From: Ridgeia piscesae | Taxonomy: Eukaryota; Annelida; Polychaeta; Sabellida; Siboglinidae | DNA: 64,000 bases | Assembly: GCA_025642075.2 (NCBI GenBank) | Contig: JAODUO010001627.1 | Location: 100,001 to 164,000 of the forward strand | Direction: 5' to 3' | In this document: positions 1 to 12,286 of the stretch, piece after piece | Layout: every line of letters begins with the position of its first letter | Numbering within the stretch: position 1 is the first letter of the stretch | Notes under the pieces: model-generated | Database searches by the model: none | Told to the model about the DNA's origin: nothing | The model's input: only the letters and a program-made list of their open reading frames with translations | Translations under genes and position numbers: made by a program

Positions 1-91
1 CAGTACATAGTAGTACATAGTACGATGCCGACATATGTATTTGCGTGTGTACGTGTTTGTGTTTGCGATGGAAATAGAGAGAGAGAGAGGG

Positions 92-122
92 GTGATATAT
101 ATATATATATATATATATATGA

Positions 123-207
<85 letters not shown>

Positions 208-208
208 G

Positions 209-261
<53 letters not shown>

Positions 262-290
262 CGCGCGCGAGAGAGAGAGAGAGAGAGAAA
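92..290. repeat. Compound (TA)n / (GA)n microsatellite
   Basis: A long TA dinucleotide array is followed by a GA array with a short GCGCGC interruption. Open frames across it are only Ile-Tyr and Glu-Arg dipeptide repeats and are not genes. Confidence 0.97.
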
Positions 291-319
291 CAGACGGACA
301 CACAGAAGAGAGATAGAGA

Positions 320-595
320 TGAGGAGAGAAAGAGAATGCGCTCGTTAAGACTTCGACCTTTGTCATTTCTCTTATCCAGATGTTTGATTTAGTGTTCCCG
401 TATGTGATGTTTAACATACTCCATTCCACATTTGTTTGTTCGACTGCTAGCGTATTATTTGCTTGGCTGGGGAGTGCCCATGTTTACGCACATTATGTCG
501 TTGCTGGAACAACAAATCACTTGTAGACTTGTCTCTTCAAGCATGTTCCAATGTTTCCCTTTAACACATTACGGTGCTTAGCGAATAGTGTACCT
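320..595. other. Unassigned spacer
   Basis: AT-rich single-copy-looking sequence between the microsatellite and the first LINE fragment. I see no coding or structural signal in it. Confidence 0.5.
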
Positions 596-599
596 TGCC

Positions 600-2260
600 A
601 TCCGTCCGTGATTCTTCTTTGAATCTCCTTGTTTTGTTTTTTATCTCTGGTGCTGTATCTCTGTCCCAGATAGACATAGTTGTTAACGCGCTCGATCTAG
701 GTGGTGTTGATATATATTGGTGTGCCGTTTTCCATCATCGCCTTTGTCTTCGAAATATTCACCTTCAATCAGCCTCAAATTTTAACTTTCATCAGCAAAT
801 GTAGTATTCTTTTTAGGTCATATGGTTTGTTACCGCATGTCGTGGGCGAAGCGTAGATGACTAAGATATTCGCCGTCTATCGAGGCGGTGTGGATTGTGG
901 TATATATTCACTGTTGTATAGCTCGGTGTAGAATTCCTCTGTTTGTGTTATGGTCTTCTCTTGATCATGAATTTCTCTACCCTGCTTGCCTAGGAGTGTA
1001 ATCTGTCTTTATTGGCCTAGTGTCTGCGTTCTACTGACTTTCTTCAGCCTATATAATGCAATGATCTTTTTTCGAATGTTATCTTGGTTGTATTTCCTGA
1101 TATCTTCTTTGGCTCTCTTTTTTGTTGCATATTTCTGCATATTGTATTCGTTGTTTATCTTCCCAGTTTCCCTTCACTGCTTGTCGTTTCGTCATTAGCG
1201 TTCGTGTTGGTGACAATATCCTGTATTTCAAGTGGCTTATCGGATGCTTACGATACTCTGGTCGCGCCTCGTTGGATCATGTATGTGATGTTTTCACTTA
1301 TGATGTCGATGTAGTCTAGTTCTTGTCTTTCAAATCGGTTTCTCAATTCTAGTCGGAATTCGATCTTCTTTGGTCCAGTTTATTTTGTATCTGTTCTTGG
1401 TAACTTCTTGGTCATCACTGTTTTCTTTTCCATCTCTACGTCCAGTTTGATGTTGCTCATAACCATTCTGTAGTCAATTCCAATGTTGACTTGGTTGACG
1501 ACTGTTACGCCTTTGACGATCTGTGACATGTTTGGTAGGGTGTATTCAATTTCGAACTTCGCTAGACCATTTGGGCTGTTCCATGTCCACATCCTCCCTG
1601 CTTTCTCCTGAACCTTTGTATTCATCATTTCGTACTTTCTTTATTTGCCCATTCTCCAAAGGTGTCGCCTGTCTCGTTTCTGTTTCGAGCCCAAATGCGC
1701 CCGCTGTTTCCATATGGTTTGTTCTTGTCCCCATTTGAGTATTGAAATCTCCCATAACTATCGTGTAGCGGTTTGGTTTCCCTAAAGTCTGACCCATGTC
1801 GTTGCCGAAGATGTTAATGTCTTCTTTTGAATTTGATGTTGTTGGTGTATATATTTGTCTATCTACAGTTTATAGCGCTTTGTTATGAACAGAACACGTT
1901 CTGCTACTCTGGGGATGATGCTGTTTACCTCACTACATGGTGTTTCCATTTCCTGTTCAGGAAAAAGCCTAATCATGCTTGGCGGTTGTTTGCTTTATAA
2001 TGGCATAAAACCTGACCATTTTGTAAGGATTTGAAACATTCCTCTCGTCTTTTCAGTTCTCCGATCCCCATTAACCCCATATCAACCTTTGAGTTATTCT
2101 ATCTGTTCATCTCTTAGAATAGTTCTGACGATGTACGGCGCTACCTGTTTTGGCGGCTGTATTTTACCCATATATTCTTAGCAACCCCTGCTCGTAGCCC
2201 TAGTTGACCAGAGCTGCCTCCTTGGTCATGGACTCTTTAGTCGTTCATTGCGGGTACATT
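600..2260 (-). pseudogene. Decayed LINE, endonuclease part (RTE-like), copy 1
   Basis: This is the remains of the apurinic endonuclease region of a non-LTR retrotransposon. On the minus strand one frame (1546-1797) carries the strand motif IVMGDFN. An overlapping frame (1380-1628) carries WTWNSPNG followed by a weakened tail where related copies read IDxILT and SDH. The frame changes between the two, and the RT domain is not present next to it. The same DNA, better preserved and in the same orientation, occurs at about 10790-12070, including the non-coding-looking 5' stretch, so the two are copies of one family. The endonuclease fold is clear; the RTE assignment rests on the WTW..NG block and is an inference. 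Confidence 0.8.
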
Positions 2261-2332
2261 TTAATCAGAAACGATCCGTGGAAACGATCGTTTAAGATGA
2301 GTGGTCGCTTATGGTAGATGCAACACAACACA

Positions 2333-2504
<172 letters not shown>

Positions 2505-2555
2505 GCCGTAAGTAGACAAAGCGTACGTAAAAACGCGGTCGTTAGTGGCCACGAG

Positions 2556-2589
2556 CCGTTAGTGCCCACTTTGAAGTGGGCACTAACGG
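2556..2589. repeat. Perfect 16-bp inverted repeat (hairpin)
   Basis: Two perfectly complementary 16-base arms (CCGTTAGTGCCCACTT and its complement) are separated by only two bases. It lies about 50 bp from the GATA array. No gene adjoins it. It could be the centre of a small palindromic element; a microRNA precursor is unlikely because the loop is only two bases. Confidence 0.9.
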
Positions 2590-2599
2590 AGATGGTGAC

Positions 2600-4150
2600 A
2601 TTTTATTATATTTAGGCTTGTGTAAATGGCAAATAACTTTCATTATCATTAAGCCTAATCACATTACATTATGTATTCAATCATGTTTTGGTTTCGGCTG
2701 TTCTGAATTTAATAAACGAACTCTGTAAGGTGTACTGCTTTCAGGCGATATATATGTTGTGATATATTTGATGCGGAATTTTGTAGTCGTTCGTCACCAA
2801 TCACATACACTCGTTTTATACAAAATTAAAAATATTGTTTTTCTAAAACGTTCTGCATGTGATTATGACATGTTTTTTTCGTGATGTTGAAAAAATCAAT
2901 GCTGTACGTTTTACATATAACTCACAATTATGAAAAACGAACATATGTGTTTTGGGTTGTTAGTCACGTGATGTTGATAGTCAGTTTTGCAGTTGGGATG
3001 CGTCTGTTTTCACGGTAAGTCAGTTTCGTCCATGTTTGCCTTCTGTTTACGAAATAACAGTAACACATTATATATTTTACGCCGGATGATCTTAGTATAT
3101 GCAATGCTACCGGTAAAATTTTTTAATAGGTGAACTCTTTGCCTTGCTGTTCCAGGCTTTTTGACAGTTTGGTTTACATATTTGACGATTGCGCGGGCGA
3201 TAATGCAAGTTACTATAACATATAGAGCATATTTTAACTGGAACAAAAAATATTACATAAAAACGAAATTGCATAGTTATGCTTCTACAGAAACACCCTA
3301 GCATATCCGGTGCCGGTGTATCATGGACTTGCTTAAATAGCACAATTAATTAACTTATTACTTATGACTATAAATTATATTTAATAAATAAAATAATAAT
3401 TGATGTTGCGTTTGCAGCCTCGCTAGTATGTAATCGTAAAAGATTTGAATAAAAATCACAATACTGCATTTGTATGACATGTATCTTTCTAGTGTCTAGT
3501 GTTACAACTTAATTTATTTTTCAATATTAATTTTAGTAATTGTCAGTTTATATGTTGTTTTTCATATGTTTATAATTATTTACAAAGAAAAAATGAGATT
3601 AAACTTGCTAGCGAGTTTACAGTTAAACAGTATTTATGTTGTTGACATTGTAAGTGCTTCATTCAATGAATATGTAGCAAATTAAAAAAAAAATTGTGAT
3701 CTGTACATTACACTATGAATATAGTATGGATAACGTATAAGATAACCTTCATAATTATTTATGTGCTCAAACTGGTACATTTTCAGTGTTCCTATTACAA
3801 TGTTTTGTAGCCTTCCTTTGATGAAACTGCATATTTTGCCAGGTCACAGAAAAAACCAGTGTTGATTTTGCATTAATTTCTGTCATGAAAATTAAGTATG
3901 TACTATTTACTTTAAAGCTATTTTTAGCAAGTTGATAGGCCAGTAAAAACTTGCAAAAATATGAACTTGATAACAGCGAATTATAATTATGTTGCCATTA
4001 TTTTCCGACATGCCATTTCAAGAATCTTAAAACGAGCATATCTCTGCTCCTATTTAAGCTAGAAAGGTGAACCATATAGCACTGGAATCAGAAAAAGGAG
4101 CTCTGTCCACTAATGGAAGTGTTTAACCATTAAAAGGAACCTGAATATTT
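2600..4150. other. AT-rich non-coding stretch
   Basis: Long AT-rich sequence with short spurious frames only. The frames at 3010-3343 on the minus strand show no recognisable domain and overlap one another. I see nothing that can be supported here. Confidence 0.5.
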
Positions 4151-4156
4151 ACCGTT

Positions 4157-4740
4157 TTACTCAAAAGGTTTATTTATGCGGTCATAGGCTTTGGCGATGT
4201 ACTGTACTGAGTCTACTTGCCACAGCCGACAATTGTTTCCAACAGGTGAAATGTCTAAATTCCACCTGAACACAAATTCAGCGGATCTGGAACACACATC
4301 ATCAACCGATGGCCAACAGAAGTAGAACGGGTGGCCCTTGGCTTTGGTTAATTACTGGAATGTTGCTGTGCCCTCAGACTGTACTTCAATGACCTGGCCG
4401 ATATAGAAACTGGAGTCGTAGAAGACTGCAACCCACTCCCCTAATGAACTTGAATGTCTCATAGTGTCCAGCGTCAGCCTCTGGCTCAGCAACATCAACC
4501 TCTGGCTCAGCAGCATCAACCTCTAGCTCAGTAACGTTAGCCACTTGTTCTGCATCTGGGGCTGGTGCAGGCACTTGTGGCTGTGCATCTTCTTCCTCAG
4601 GCAGGTGGAGTTCAAGGGCTCTTGTCAGTTTATTAACAGTCCCAGCTAGTTTCAATGTACCCTTCCTGCGCAGCACTGTCTTCTGCAACCTGATCTCATC
4701 ATTGAGGACTTTTTCACGGCAGAACTACTGACACCTTACC
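4157..4740 (-). pseudogene. Decayed transposon-associated ORF (unknown family)
   Basis: The minus strand has an open frame (4386-4688) with an N-terminal KVLNDEIRLQKTVLRRKGTL-type region, then an acidic, proline-rich linker containing a VDxAEPE repeat. At a run of four G (plus-strand CCCC 4438-4441) the coding signal moves to another frame: WVAVFYDSSFYIGQVIEVQ, then an in-frame TAA, then FYFCWPSVDDVC and on to a stop at 4157-4159. The WVAVxYDxxxYxGxV and FxWPxxDDxC blocks resemble the C-terminus of uncharacterised proteins often found in invertebrate transposons; that link is from memory. A one-base shift and one stop make it a pseudogene. It could instead be a cellular gene with a sequencing error, but no splice sites support that. 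Confidence 0.55.
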
Positions 4741-4749
4741 TTTAATTGT

Positions 4750-7500
4750 GTATATTATAATATTAATAACATACTCCTGCTACAAGAAGTGAACTTGATG
4801 TAGGGTGCTGAAAGTGAAAACCATACTTGGCAGCTAGTGTCCACTACATGTCTAATTATAAATCTGCGTTACTGTCAGACAATATTATTGAATACTTTTG
4901 TAAGAAAAATTAAGTAAAGAAATAACCAGAAGATTTTCACTTCAATTAAGAAACTAGCAATAGAATAACTCAACAGTAATATTCTAAGGTCTAGTTTGTA
5001 GACAGATAGATAACTATTTATTTATTTTATTGTTTAACTTAGCTTAAGCAGTGAGGAACCTCAATTATTCGGTTACTGAAAACACTAGGTTGGCTGCTAA
5101 GTATGAAGAAGAAGCAAGTTTTTGCAAGAATAAATAACGCATCCCTGATTTAATATTTGAGACCACAATTATTGTTATTCTGTGGCATATCTGATTATAC
5201 TAGTGCCGCTGTGTTGGTCATGAGCGTACCATTCGTTCACGATTGACGTGAACGAACCACGGCCCACGCGGAGCGTTTACTTAGGTCCAATCCACACTGT
5301 TGACTGCATAGGAGTGACGTCGGTTTGGAGTACCTATTAAAATATTGCCTGTTTCTCCCTGAACATTAGCTCCTCTCACACCACAAGACCTTCTGTGGAT
5401 ATATGAATATTCCACTAAAGGCCATGTGTTAGCCATAGTGAAGCTGGAAATTCCTGGCCTTCTATAGTTGATGTGTCACCTTGATTAATTGCACTGGCAG
5501 CAGTGATAGGGGCTGTATCAATGACACCATATATCCCTGTTAAAGTGGACAGTACATGCCTGTTTATGTTGGTGCTTGATTCATTATCTTTACAATTATG
5601 TGCCTGTGGTGTCTACTGGTTAAATGCATATTATACAAGAAACATGACAAACATACACAATTAATGTTCTGGACAACTATATAATTAAATTTCATACACT
5701 ATTGATATTGTATGATGTATTCGTGTAATTTGGCTGTGTTTCTGGTCATCTCATGAGTAATCGGAGAAAATGCCAATTAAGTGATTACGGTGAAGATACT
5801 TGGCAGTGACTATGATTTACTAAAACACATATCATTCATAATTACCAACTGAACTTGCTATAGTTGTAGTCTACCGGATGTCGAAGCCTCTTCGCCCATT
5901 TATTTGGACCTGCTATGTCAAAATATATGTAAATATATTGAATGAATTTTAGTTATAAAATGGTCATATTTTACATTGTTTTCTCTTCCAGCTACGCCCA
6001 TATACACAGTGGAGTGATGAGTAGACCATGCTAACCATGCACCATGTACTGACAATAGTGTGGCTGATGAAGAACGATTACCTGGTTAGTTATTTTACTT
6101 GTAGTTGTATACAACGAAGAACACAGCGAAATGTTTTGTCAGATTATCAAGAAATAAACATTCAGAAATCTGAAATTTCAGAATTTATATGCTGATAAAA
6201 TGTCACAAAAATCACATCATGTTCACCAGTTACTTCAAAACGCTCCCCTGATTAGTGCCCTAACTAAAATAGGCATGTTAACTGCCAGACACGAGCCATG
6301 TTTACAAATAAAAATGTTAGAACTGTCACTGTGCCAACTAGAATCTTCCAAATATGCATACGTTCACAGCCAATAGATGCTAGCACTCAACCTACTAGAT
6401 TTGTTGCATTCGTTTCCCACAGATTTCAAACAATACCATTACTAATTATTATTTTATTACACCACAACAGGCAGGCTAACAGTGCACTGGCCCAAGACGT
6501 GTTTGTTTTATCTAGAAATGTATTGTAATGAGCACAAAATGTCAAGCTTATGTATGCATATTTCAAAGTAAAAATAACCAGTGCCCTCACGTTTTTAGTT
6601 GTTTTACTAATTAACTCACCTCGGTTTCTCGGATATTAAACAGGAAAATATTCTACCAATAGCTTACATTGATGTGGGTGGTAATGGTACTGCATATTAT
6701 GGTATACATCAGCTTCACCGTTCTGTTGTGTTACTTCAAAAATATATTGGAAGGTGACATTGACTGATGGATGACTAATTCAAATAAAAATAAATATTTT
6801 TATATTTGCCGTGATGAAATATGCATCTAAGTAAACCATATAAAATGATACTTTGTGTTGTTCATTCATACTAACAACTGTTGTCTTTGCTCAATTGTAG
6901 CACCAACATTTCTGTCAACAGGTAAACAAAGATAGGTACCTGGATACAAGACAAAGTTGGGCCATAATAAAGACACCATACAAACATGAAACATCAGGAA
7001 TAAAGAAGAGACTTAATTGTTTAACAACATATTTGTAGTCAAATTATGATGATGTTGATGCTATGCAAACCATGCAAAAAACGACGGTTTTGATATGAAA
7101 TATATGGCGATATTGACATTACGGAAGCCAGGATGGTATGGATGGCATGCATGCCACGATGGTATTGACAGTATGCAGTTTGTCTATTTACGTCGACAGA
7201 TTTGTAAGCTCGAAAGGCAGTGTATTTCTCGACAATGTTACGCCATGTCATTTTAAATAATTGATTTTGTCCTCGCAAAACGTAACACCTTTAAAAGTAT
7301 ATACCTACAAACACCTCGGCGTTATGCGTTTGGAAATATTTGGAATAAATTACAGTCACTTGTCTGCTATTTAAATGGTGTAATGACCACCAGTAACAGT
7401 GAAATTACGTTTTACTGTATTGTGTTATAAATAAATCGTGCGGTGATGTTCGCAAGACCATGTTAATTTAAATTGTTATAATGCATGCATTTGTGACGCT
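4750..7500. other. AT-rich stretch with no supported gene
   Basis: About 2.7 kb of AT-rich sequence. A short minus-strand open stretch near 5455-5560 and the frames at 6298-6528 and 7039-7278 show no recognisable motif. Only the inverted repeat at 5232-5256 stands out. Confidence 0.45.
5232..5256. repeat. 10-bp perfect inverted repeat, 5-base loop
   Basis: The arms TTCGTTCACG and CGTGAACGAA flank ATTGA, in a locally GC-richer patch within AT-rich DNA. This could be a palindromic binding site or a terminal relic of a small element; nothing decides between them. Confidence 0.75.
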
Positions 7501-7508
7501 ATTGTTAT

Positions 7509-7554
7509 AGCTTACCACTACAATCCCATACAGCTTACCACTACAATCCCGTAC
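7509..7554. repeat. 23-bp tandem duplication
   Basis: Two adjacent 23-base units beginning AGCTTACCACTACAATCCC, differing at one base. It lies at the 3' boundary of the LINE fragment that follows and may be its tail or a local duplication. Confidence 0.9.
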
Positions 7555-8570
7555 GCAGGTAGCCAGGTTTTTCTAATGACATGTTCACAAGTCCCCTCTT
7601 CCATCCTTCTAAGCTCTGCAATGGTCTGCGTGCGCAACCCATCCAACTTATTATCCTTATCTCAGATTTCTTTCTTTCCTCGTGACATGTCGCCTTGATC
7701 CATGTCATACGATAGATATCCCAGACACATGGTGTGTGCATCTGACCCTTCGTGTTCAGGATGTTTACTCCCTGAATTTCAGCCAGGCACATCTTACTCT
7801 TGATGTTGTTGCTGCATCTACCCCATCTTTCGAAATCGGAAGGTCCCGCACATTTGGCAGAATAGGTCTGCTATGTTGCAAATCTTTCCAACCACCTCCT
7901 GGCCCTCTTCCTTCGCCTCCGCAGGTGGTACCTCTACCTGACATATATTGCATTACAATTCGTGCGCTCACTACCTGCAGCCTACCCTTCATACCACTGC
8001 ATCCCTTGTGAACCCACTTCGTACGTTCAAGTGAGATAATAGGAACCCTTGCTACAGAGTCCACGTGGCCATGCAACATACTCTTACATCTCTGCCCTAT
8101 GCTATATGTCATCTTCGACTTCCGGCGTTCATCTTCAGTCCTAGCTCGTGCGTCGTTATATAGCTTCCTTCTCAGTTCTTCCTTGGTGGTTGCCGTAAGG
8201 ACGAGAATGTCTATATATAGCAGTTCCCAGGGCATTTCTCCTCTCGCCGTTTTTGTCGCTATGTCTATCACAATGGCAAACAGCAGATGGCTGAATACTA
8301 AGCTCTGACGCACCACTACCTTCACATCGAATCTGTTGTTGTCTCCTTGCCCCGTCCTTACCACGGTACTCGCCTCACTGTACAATGTCATTTATGTTCT
8401 TGCCAACCACTCACATATACACGATTTCCCATGCCCCATCTTATTACCTCCATTGGTACCCTGTCAAACGGTTTTTCTGGGTAGAGTTTCTTAGTAGCCA
8501 GATGTTTCGCCTGCATTTGTATAACGATGGAGATGGAATATATCGTTTCTTTCTAAGACATAATAGCTAA
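7541..8570 (-). pseudogene. Decayed LINE, reverse transcriptase core to C-terminus
   Basis: Minus-strand remnant of a non-LTR retrotransposon polymerase. Upstream of 8391 a frame reads KPFDRVPMEVIRWGM, matching the (A)FDRVPREVIRW block of RT. The 208-residue frame 7765-8391 reads MTLYSEASTVVRTGQGDN then FDVKV.VRQSLVFSHLLFAIVID, where QGSVLSPLLF is expected, then LLYIDILVL in place of the catalytic LLYADDLVL. Further on is WVHKGCSGMKGRL, a C-terminal zinc-knuckle-like segment. The frame 7541-7792 continues the tail. The catalytic Asp pair reads I-D-I, so the enzyme is dead as read. The 5' half of the element is absent. The clade is not settled. Confidence 0.8.
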
Positions 8571-8599
8571 TCTCCATCTTGTTGATCCGCACTTGTTAT

Positions 8600-9660
8600 T
8601 TTACTCTCACTTCTAGACCCTCCCCGTGACCTTCATGGTGTATTTGAGGAGTTTGTAGTGCTGAAAAAGCCACACTCTGAGCGATCACCCTAACCTAGAC
8701 CCGTAATAAATTCAAGGGTAGACGCAGTCGGAGTTAACAACTCGCGCATATTTCTGGCAATGTCATGAGGCTAGGAAACGTGAACATTCAGCATTCAGGT
8801 AAAAGCAGGCTAACTGCTTCACAAACAGAGACAACAACGTAACATATGTGTAAGAGACGCAGTAGACTTGATTAAACAAATCATAAGACGGAAGAAGACT
8901 TGGGCAGGGCACACGGATGGACAATGGATATCAATCATAATTTCGTCATGTTTACGCGTTTAACTGGCGGACGAGTCGATTGGAGGCACTTAGACTATAC
9001 TACTGAATTTATCGGTTTGCTCAAATCTATAAGGAGTACCCCGTTACTCAAACAATTATTCCATGCCAAACAAGTTCACTTCCGATTGCAGGTGCCATGC
9101 TAGATTAATATGACATGATCTTATACTAATTAAAATAAATAATTATCTACACCTATTAAACATTTATTCAATTTTCTGTCATGCTTATATTTCGTTTATT
9201 TTGAAATAGAAACTAATTTATTCTGTAATTAACCATATGTAACAGCACAATCAGAATTGTATAGCAAGCTTTCAATTATTACGATCAGTTACTAAATGGT
9301 CCTGCTCATTGACTGGTCCCGTTTGTTGTGCTATTTGCGTTGTCAAGTGCATTGTCCTATTAAATAATTTCGTATAATTACAGGGTAATAAATTAGACAA
9401 ACAGCTTACTATGTCGTTACGTAATACAAGTATACATACAATTGACCATATGGTATCTGATTGCGATATAATTTATATACCGATGTAACAGTTACGAAAC
9501 TGCTAGTGGATTAAACTCATTTGATTTAAGTTGTATTGGTGTAACTTCTTTTCGCAAAATCAATCAGTAAAGCTAACACATTTGAGTCGAGAGAAATATA
9601 TCCAAAATATTTCGAGATTGACTCATAATAAAGACATTATTTTATCTATATATAAAATAT
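8600..9660. other. Unassigned AT-rich sequence
   Basis: No coding, RNA or repeat signal that I can support between the LINE fragment and the TA array at 9672. Confidence 0.5.
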
Positions 9661-9669
9661 ACTATGTAA

Positions 9670-9671
<2 letters not shown>

Positions 9672-9742
<71 letters not shown>

Positions 9743-9745
9743 ATA
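9672..9745. repeat. (TA)n microsatellite
   Basis: A TA array with small AAT interruptions. It begins about a dozen bases inside the intron that follows the TSP1 exon on the minus strand. Confidence 0.97.
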
Positions 9746-9758
9746 TAATTTAGCTTAC

Positions 9759-9917
9759 CTGGACAAGGATTTTCATTACAAAGCCCCGATTCTTCACGGT
9801 CCCCACTACATGTCAGGCCTGCAGACGGTCTCGGACTATCGCATATCCGCATTCGCAGTCTATGACCACCACCACACGTCTTAGAACACTTGAGCCACTG
9901 TCCCCACGAACCCCACC
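9759..9917 (-). CDS. Exon encoding a thrombospondin type 1 repeat
   Basis: A 159-nt exon encoding one TSP1 module of a secreted or membrane protein; such modules bind matrix and growth factors. On the minus strand a pyrimidine-rich acceptor (TTTGTTTAG, ending 9918) precedes WGSWGQWLKCSKTCGGG, and the exon ends at CCAG followed by GTAAGC. All six cysteines are present (KC, TC, IC, TC, LC, PC) along with the WxxW signature. Both borders are phase 1, so the exon is symmetric and could be skipped or shuffled without a frame change, as is usual for this module. The FN2 exon at 14159-14353, same strand and phase, is the nearest upstream exon found and probably belongs to the same gene. The rest of the gene is not seen in the window. 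Confidence 0.88.
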
Positions 9918-10140
9918 CTAAACAAAATGCAAAACAGCTACACGAAAAAGTGGAAACGCTATCGCGCTGAAACGCTAGCATATTTATATTTTACTATAAA
10001 ATACAAGGCTAATGTAGTAAAAAAATATGAAAACACGATCGCGATGAAATTGTGAAATGTTAGCGAATTTAACTGATTTTAATAATGTCATTTATTCATT
10101 AATTCCCGTATTCGATTTTATTTATTTACTGAATGTTTAT

Positions 10141-10144
<4 letters not shown>

Positions 10145-10228
<84 letters not shown>
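10145..10228. repeat. (CT)n-(AT)n microsatellite
   Basis: A CT array continues directly into an AT array. A near-copy of the flank (TGAAATTGTGA.ATGTTAGCG) occurs on both sides, near 10045 and 10250, so the array may sit inside a local duplication. Confidence 0.95.
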
Positions 10229-10230
<2 letters not shown>

Positions 10231-10518
10231 GTATATTTATATATGCGATGAAATTGTGACATGTTAGCGAATTAAACAGATTTATTAATGTCATTTATTC
10301 ACTAATTCATTTATTCTTGATGAGTGCTTAAGTAACATATATACATAACACCATACTTGAAAACATGCCTAGATTTGTATGGTTTTGTTACAGATGTGGC
10401 GGTTACAGTGTATTATTTCCTTGACGGTTGCATAGCAACCCATGTTGACGTAGGCATGCGCATCAAACATTCCTATATTTCGGACCACTAGTACTACGTA
10501 CGTCTTAGTCACCGTCAC

Positions 10519-10731
10519 ATGACAGAAAACATGAAACTACATGTTTACCGGGCACATGTCCTCAGTAACCTCTTCTATGGCAGTGAGGCCTGGTCGACTG
10601 ATGCGAGACTCGAACAGAGACTGAATAGTTTCCGTTGTCTTAGACGCATCCTTGCCATATTTTGTCAGGATATGGACCCTCATACAGAGGTCCTTGAACG
10701 TGCTTCATGCACCAGCATATACACACTATGA
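10519..10731 (+). pseudogene. LINE C-terminal fragment
   Basis: A 70-residue plus-strand frame reads KLHVYRAHVLSNLFYGSEAW and then RLNSFRCLRRILAI. This is the block that follows the RT domain in RTE-type and related LINEs (VYRACVLSTLLYGSEAW, LRRILGI). Only this piece is present, truncated at both ends, and it has the opposite orientation to the neighbouring endonuclease fragment, so the two are separate insertions. Confidence 0.82.
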
Positions 10732-10789
10732 AGCCACCAACGAGTGCGATGACTTGGTCACGTTCACCGAATGGTTGTAGAATCCCTCT

Positions 10790-12070
10790 ATTCGTTTTAT
10801 GATCTTATCTTTGTCTACCCTACTTGTCCAGGAGTGTGATCAGTCTGTCTTGGCCTAGCCTTTGCGTTCTTCGAACATATTCAGGCTCTTTGATGCCGTG
10901 ATCGTTTCTCTTATAATCTCTTGGTTGTATTTCCTGGTGTCCTCTCTTGCATCCTTTTTGATGGTCTTGCATGTTTCTATGTATTCAATTCGTTATTTAT
11001 CATCGCTGTTTCCCTCAATTTGTCGTCGTTTCTTCATCAGTGCTCGGGTTGGTGACGATATCCTCGCTTTCTGTGGTTTTAAATTGCCTTAGCTACTCTT
11101 AAAACGCTTTGTTGGATCATGTCTGTGATGGCTTCGCTCATGGTGTCGATATCGTTTAGTTCTTGTAGTGTCTCCAATCAGGTTCTTAATTCAAGTTGCA
11201 ATTCGATCGTCTTTGCTCCTATATGTGTGGCATCTACTCTTGGTAGCCTCTTGGTCATCAATTTATTCCTTTCTACGTCCAATTTGATCATAACCAGCAT
11301 GTGGTCACTTCCAATGACATGGTTGATAACTGTTACGTCTGTGTCGATGTATGGCCTCTTTGTTAGGATGCAGTCAATGTCGGTCTTCGTTACGCCATTT
11401 TGGCTTTTCCACGTCCATCTCCTCCCTGCTTTGTTCTGAAACACGGTATTCAAAATGTTGTACTTTCTTGATGTTGCCCTTTCTACGAAGGTGTCGCCTC
11501 TTTCGTTTCTCAATTCAAACCCAAATTTGGCCGTTGTCGTTTCCATAGGGTATGTTCTTTTCCGTGTTTGAGCATTGAAGTCTCCCATCACTATCATGTA
11601 GTCGTTTGGTTTCCCTAAAGTCTCATCGACGTCGTTGTAGAAGCTTATTATTGTTGGTGCATATACTTGCACTATCTTTAGTTTGTAGCGCTTTGTTATA
11701 TACCGAACAAATTCTGCTACTCTGGGGCTGAGGCTGTTTACCCTCACTCTATGGTCTTTCAGTTTCCTGTTTGTGAGAAAGGCTACTCCTGCTTAGCCAT
11801 CGTTTGCTTTAGAATAGCATAGTAGGTGGCCGCTTTGTAAGGTAGTGAAATATTCTTCTGGTCCTCTCACTTCGGAGATCCCGATTACATCCCATACCAA
11901 CCTGGTTTTCCTAAGTTCTTTCTCGAGTTATTGTATGTGTTCATCTCTTAGTAGAGTTCTGACATTGTAGGTGGCTATCTATAGTCTACTTACCCTCTTT
12001 CGGCGGCTCTTTTTGACCCAGACATTCTTAGAACCCCCTGCACGTATTCCTATTTGACCAGAGCCGACTC
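10790..12070 (-). pseudogene. LINE endonuclease region (RTE-like), copy 2
   Basis: The better-preserved copy of the family also seen at 600-2260. The minus-strand frame 11178-11747 (189 residues) carries VYAP at about residues 28-31, GDFN at 55-58, WTWKSQNG with TDIDCILT about 50 residues later, and GSDHMLV near residue 150. These are the conserved blocks of an APE-type endonuclease, which nicks the target to prime reverse transcription. The first endonuclease blocks and the RT domain are missing. Related non-coding-looking DNA continues on both sides. It lies in the intron between the FN2 and TSP1 exons and reads in the same direction as that gene. Confidence 0.85.
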
Positions 12071-12196
12071 CTAGGTCATGCACTATTTTAGTGCCGCTGG
12101 TGACTGGGGGCCATGGCTTTGTAGTATTTTGCATGCTGGTGTTGATGGCCTACCCTTCCACACTGGCCAGTGCGGGATGGAAGGGGCAGGCGATAT

Positions 12197-12200
<4 letters not shown>

Positions 12201-12239
<39 letters not shown>
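12201..12239. repeat. (TA)n microsatellite
   Basis: A short TA array with a following T run, between two LINE fragments. Confidence 0.95.
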
Positions 12240-12242
<3 letters not shown>

Positions 12243-12286
12243 TTTTATATTCAGTATTTATTTATTATGACTGATTTCATACGGCC

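Noticed and set aside
35..316. Open frame of Ile-Tyr and Arg-Glu repeats
   Set aside because: It is a translation of TA and GA microsatellites. The same applies to frames at 2292-2569, 9531-9743, 29092-29331 and 59164-59422.
7682..8011. 109-codon plus-strand frame
   Set aside because: Antisense shadow of the LINE RT fragment, whose motifs are on the minus strand.
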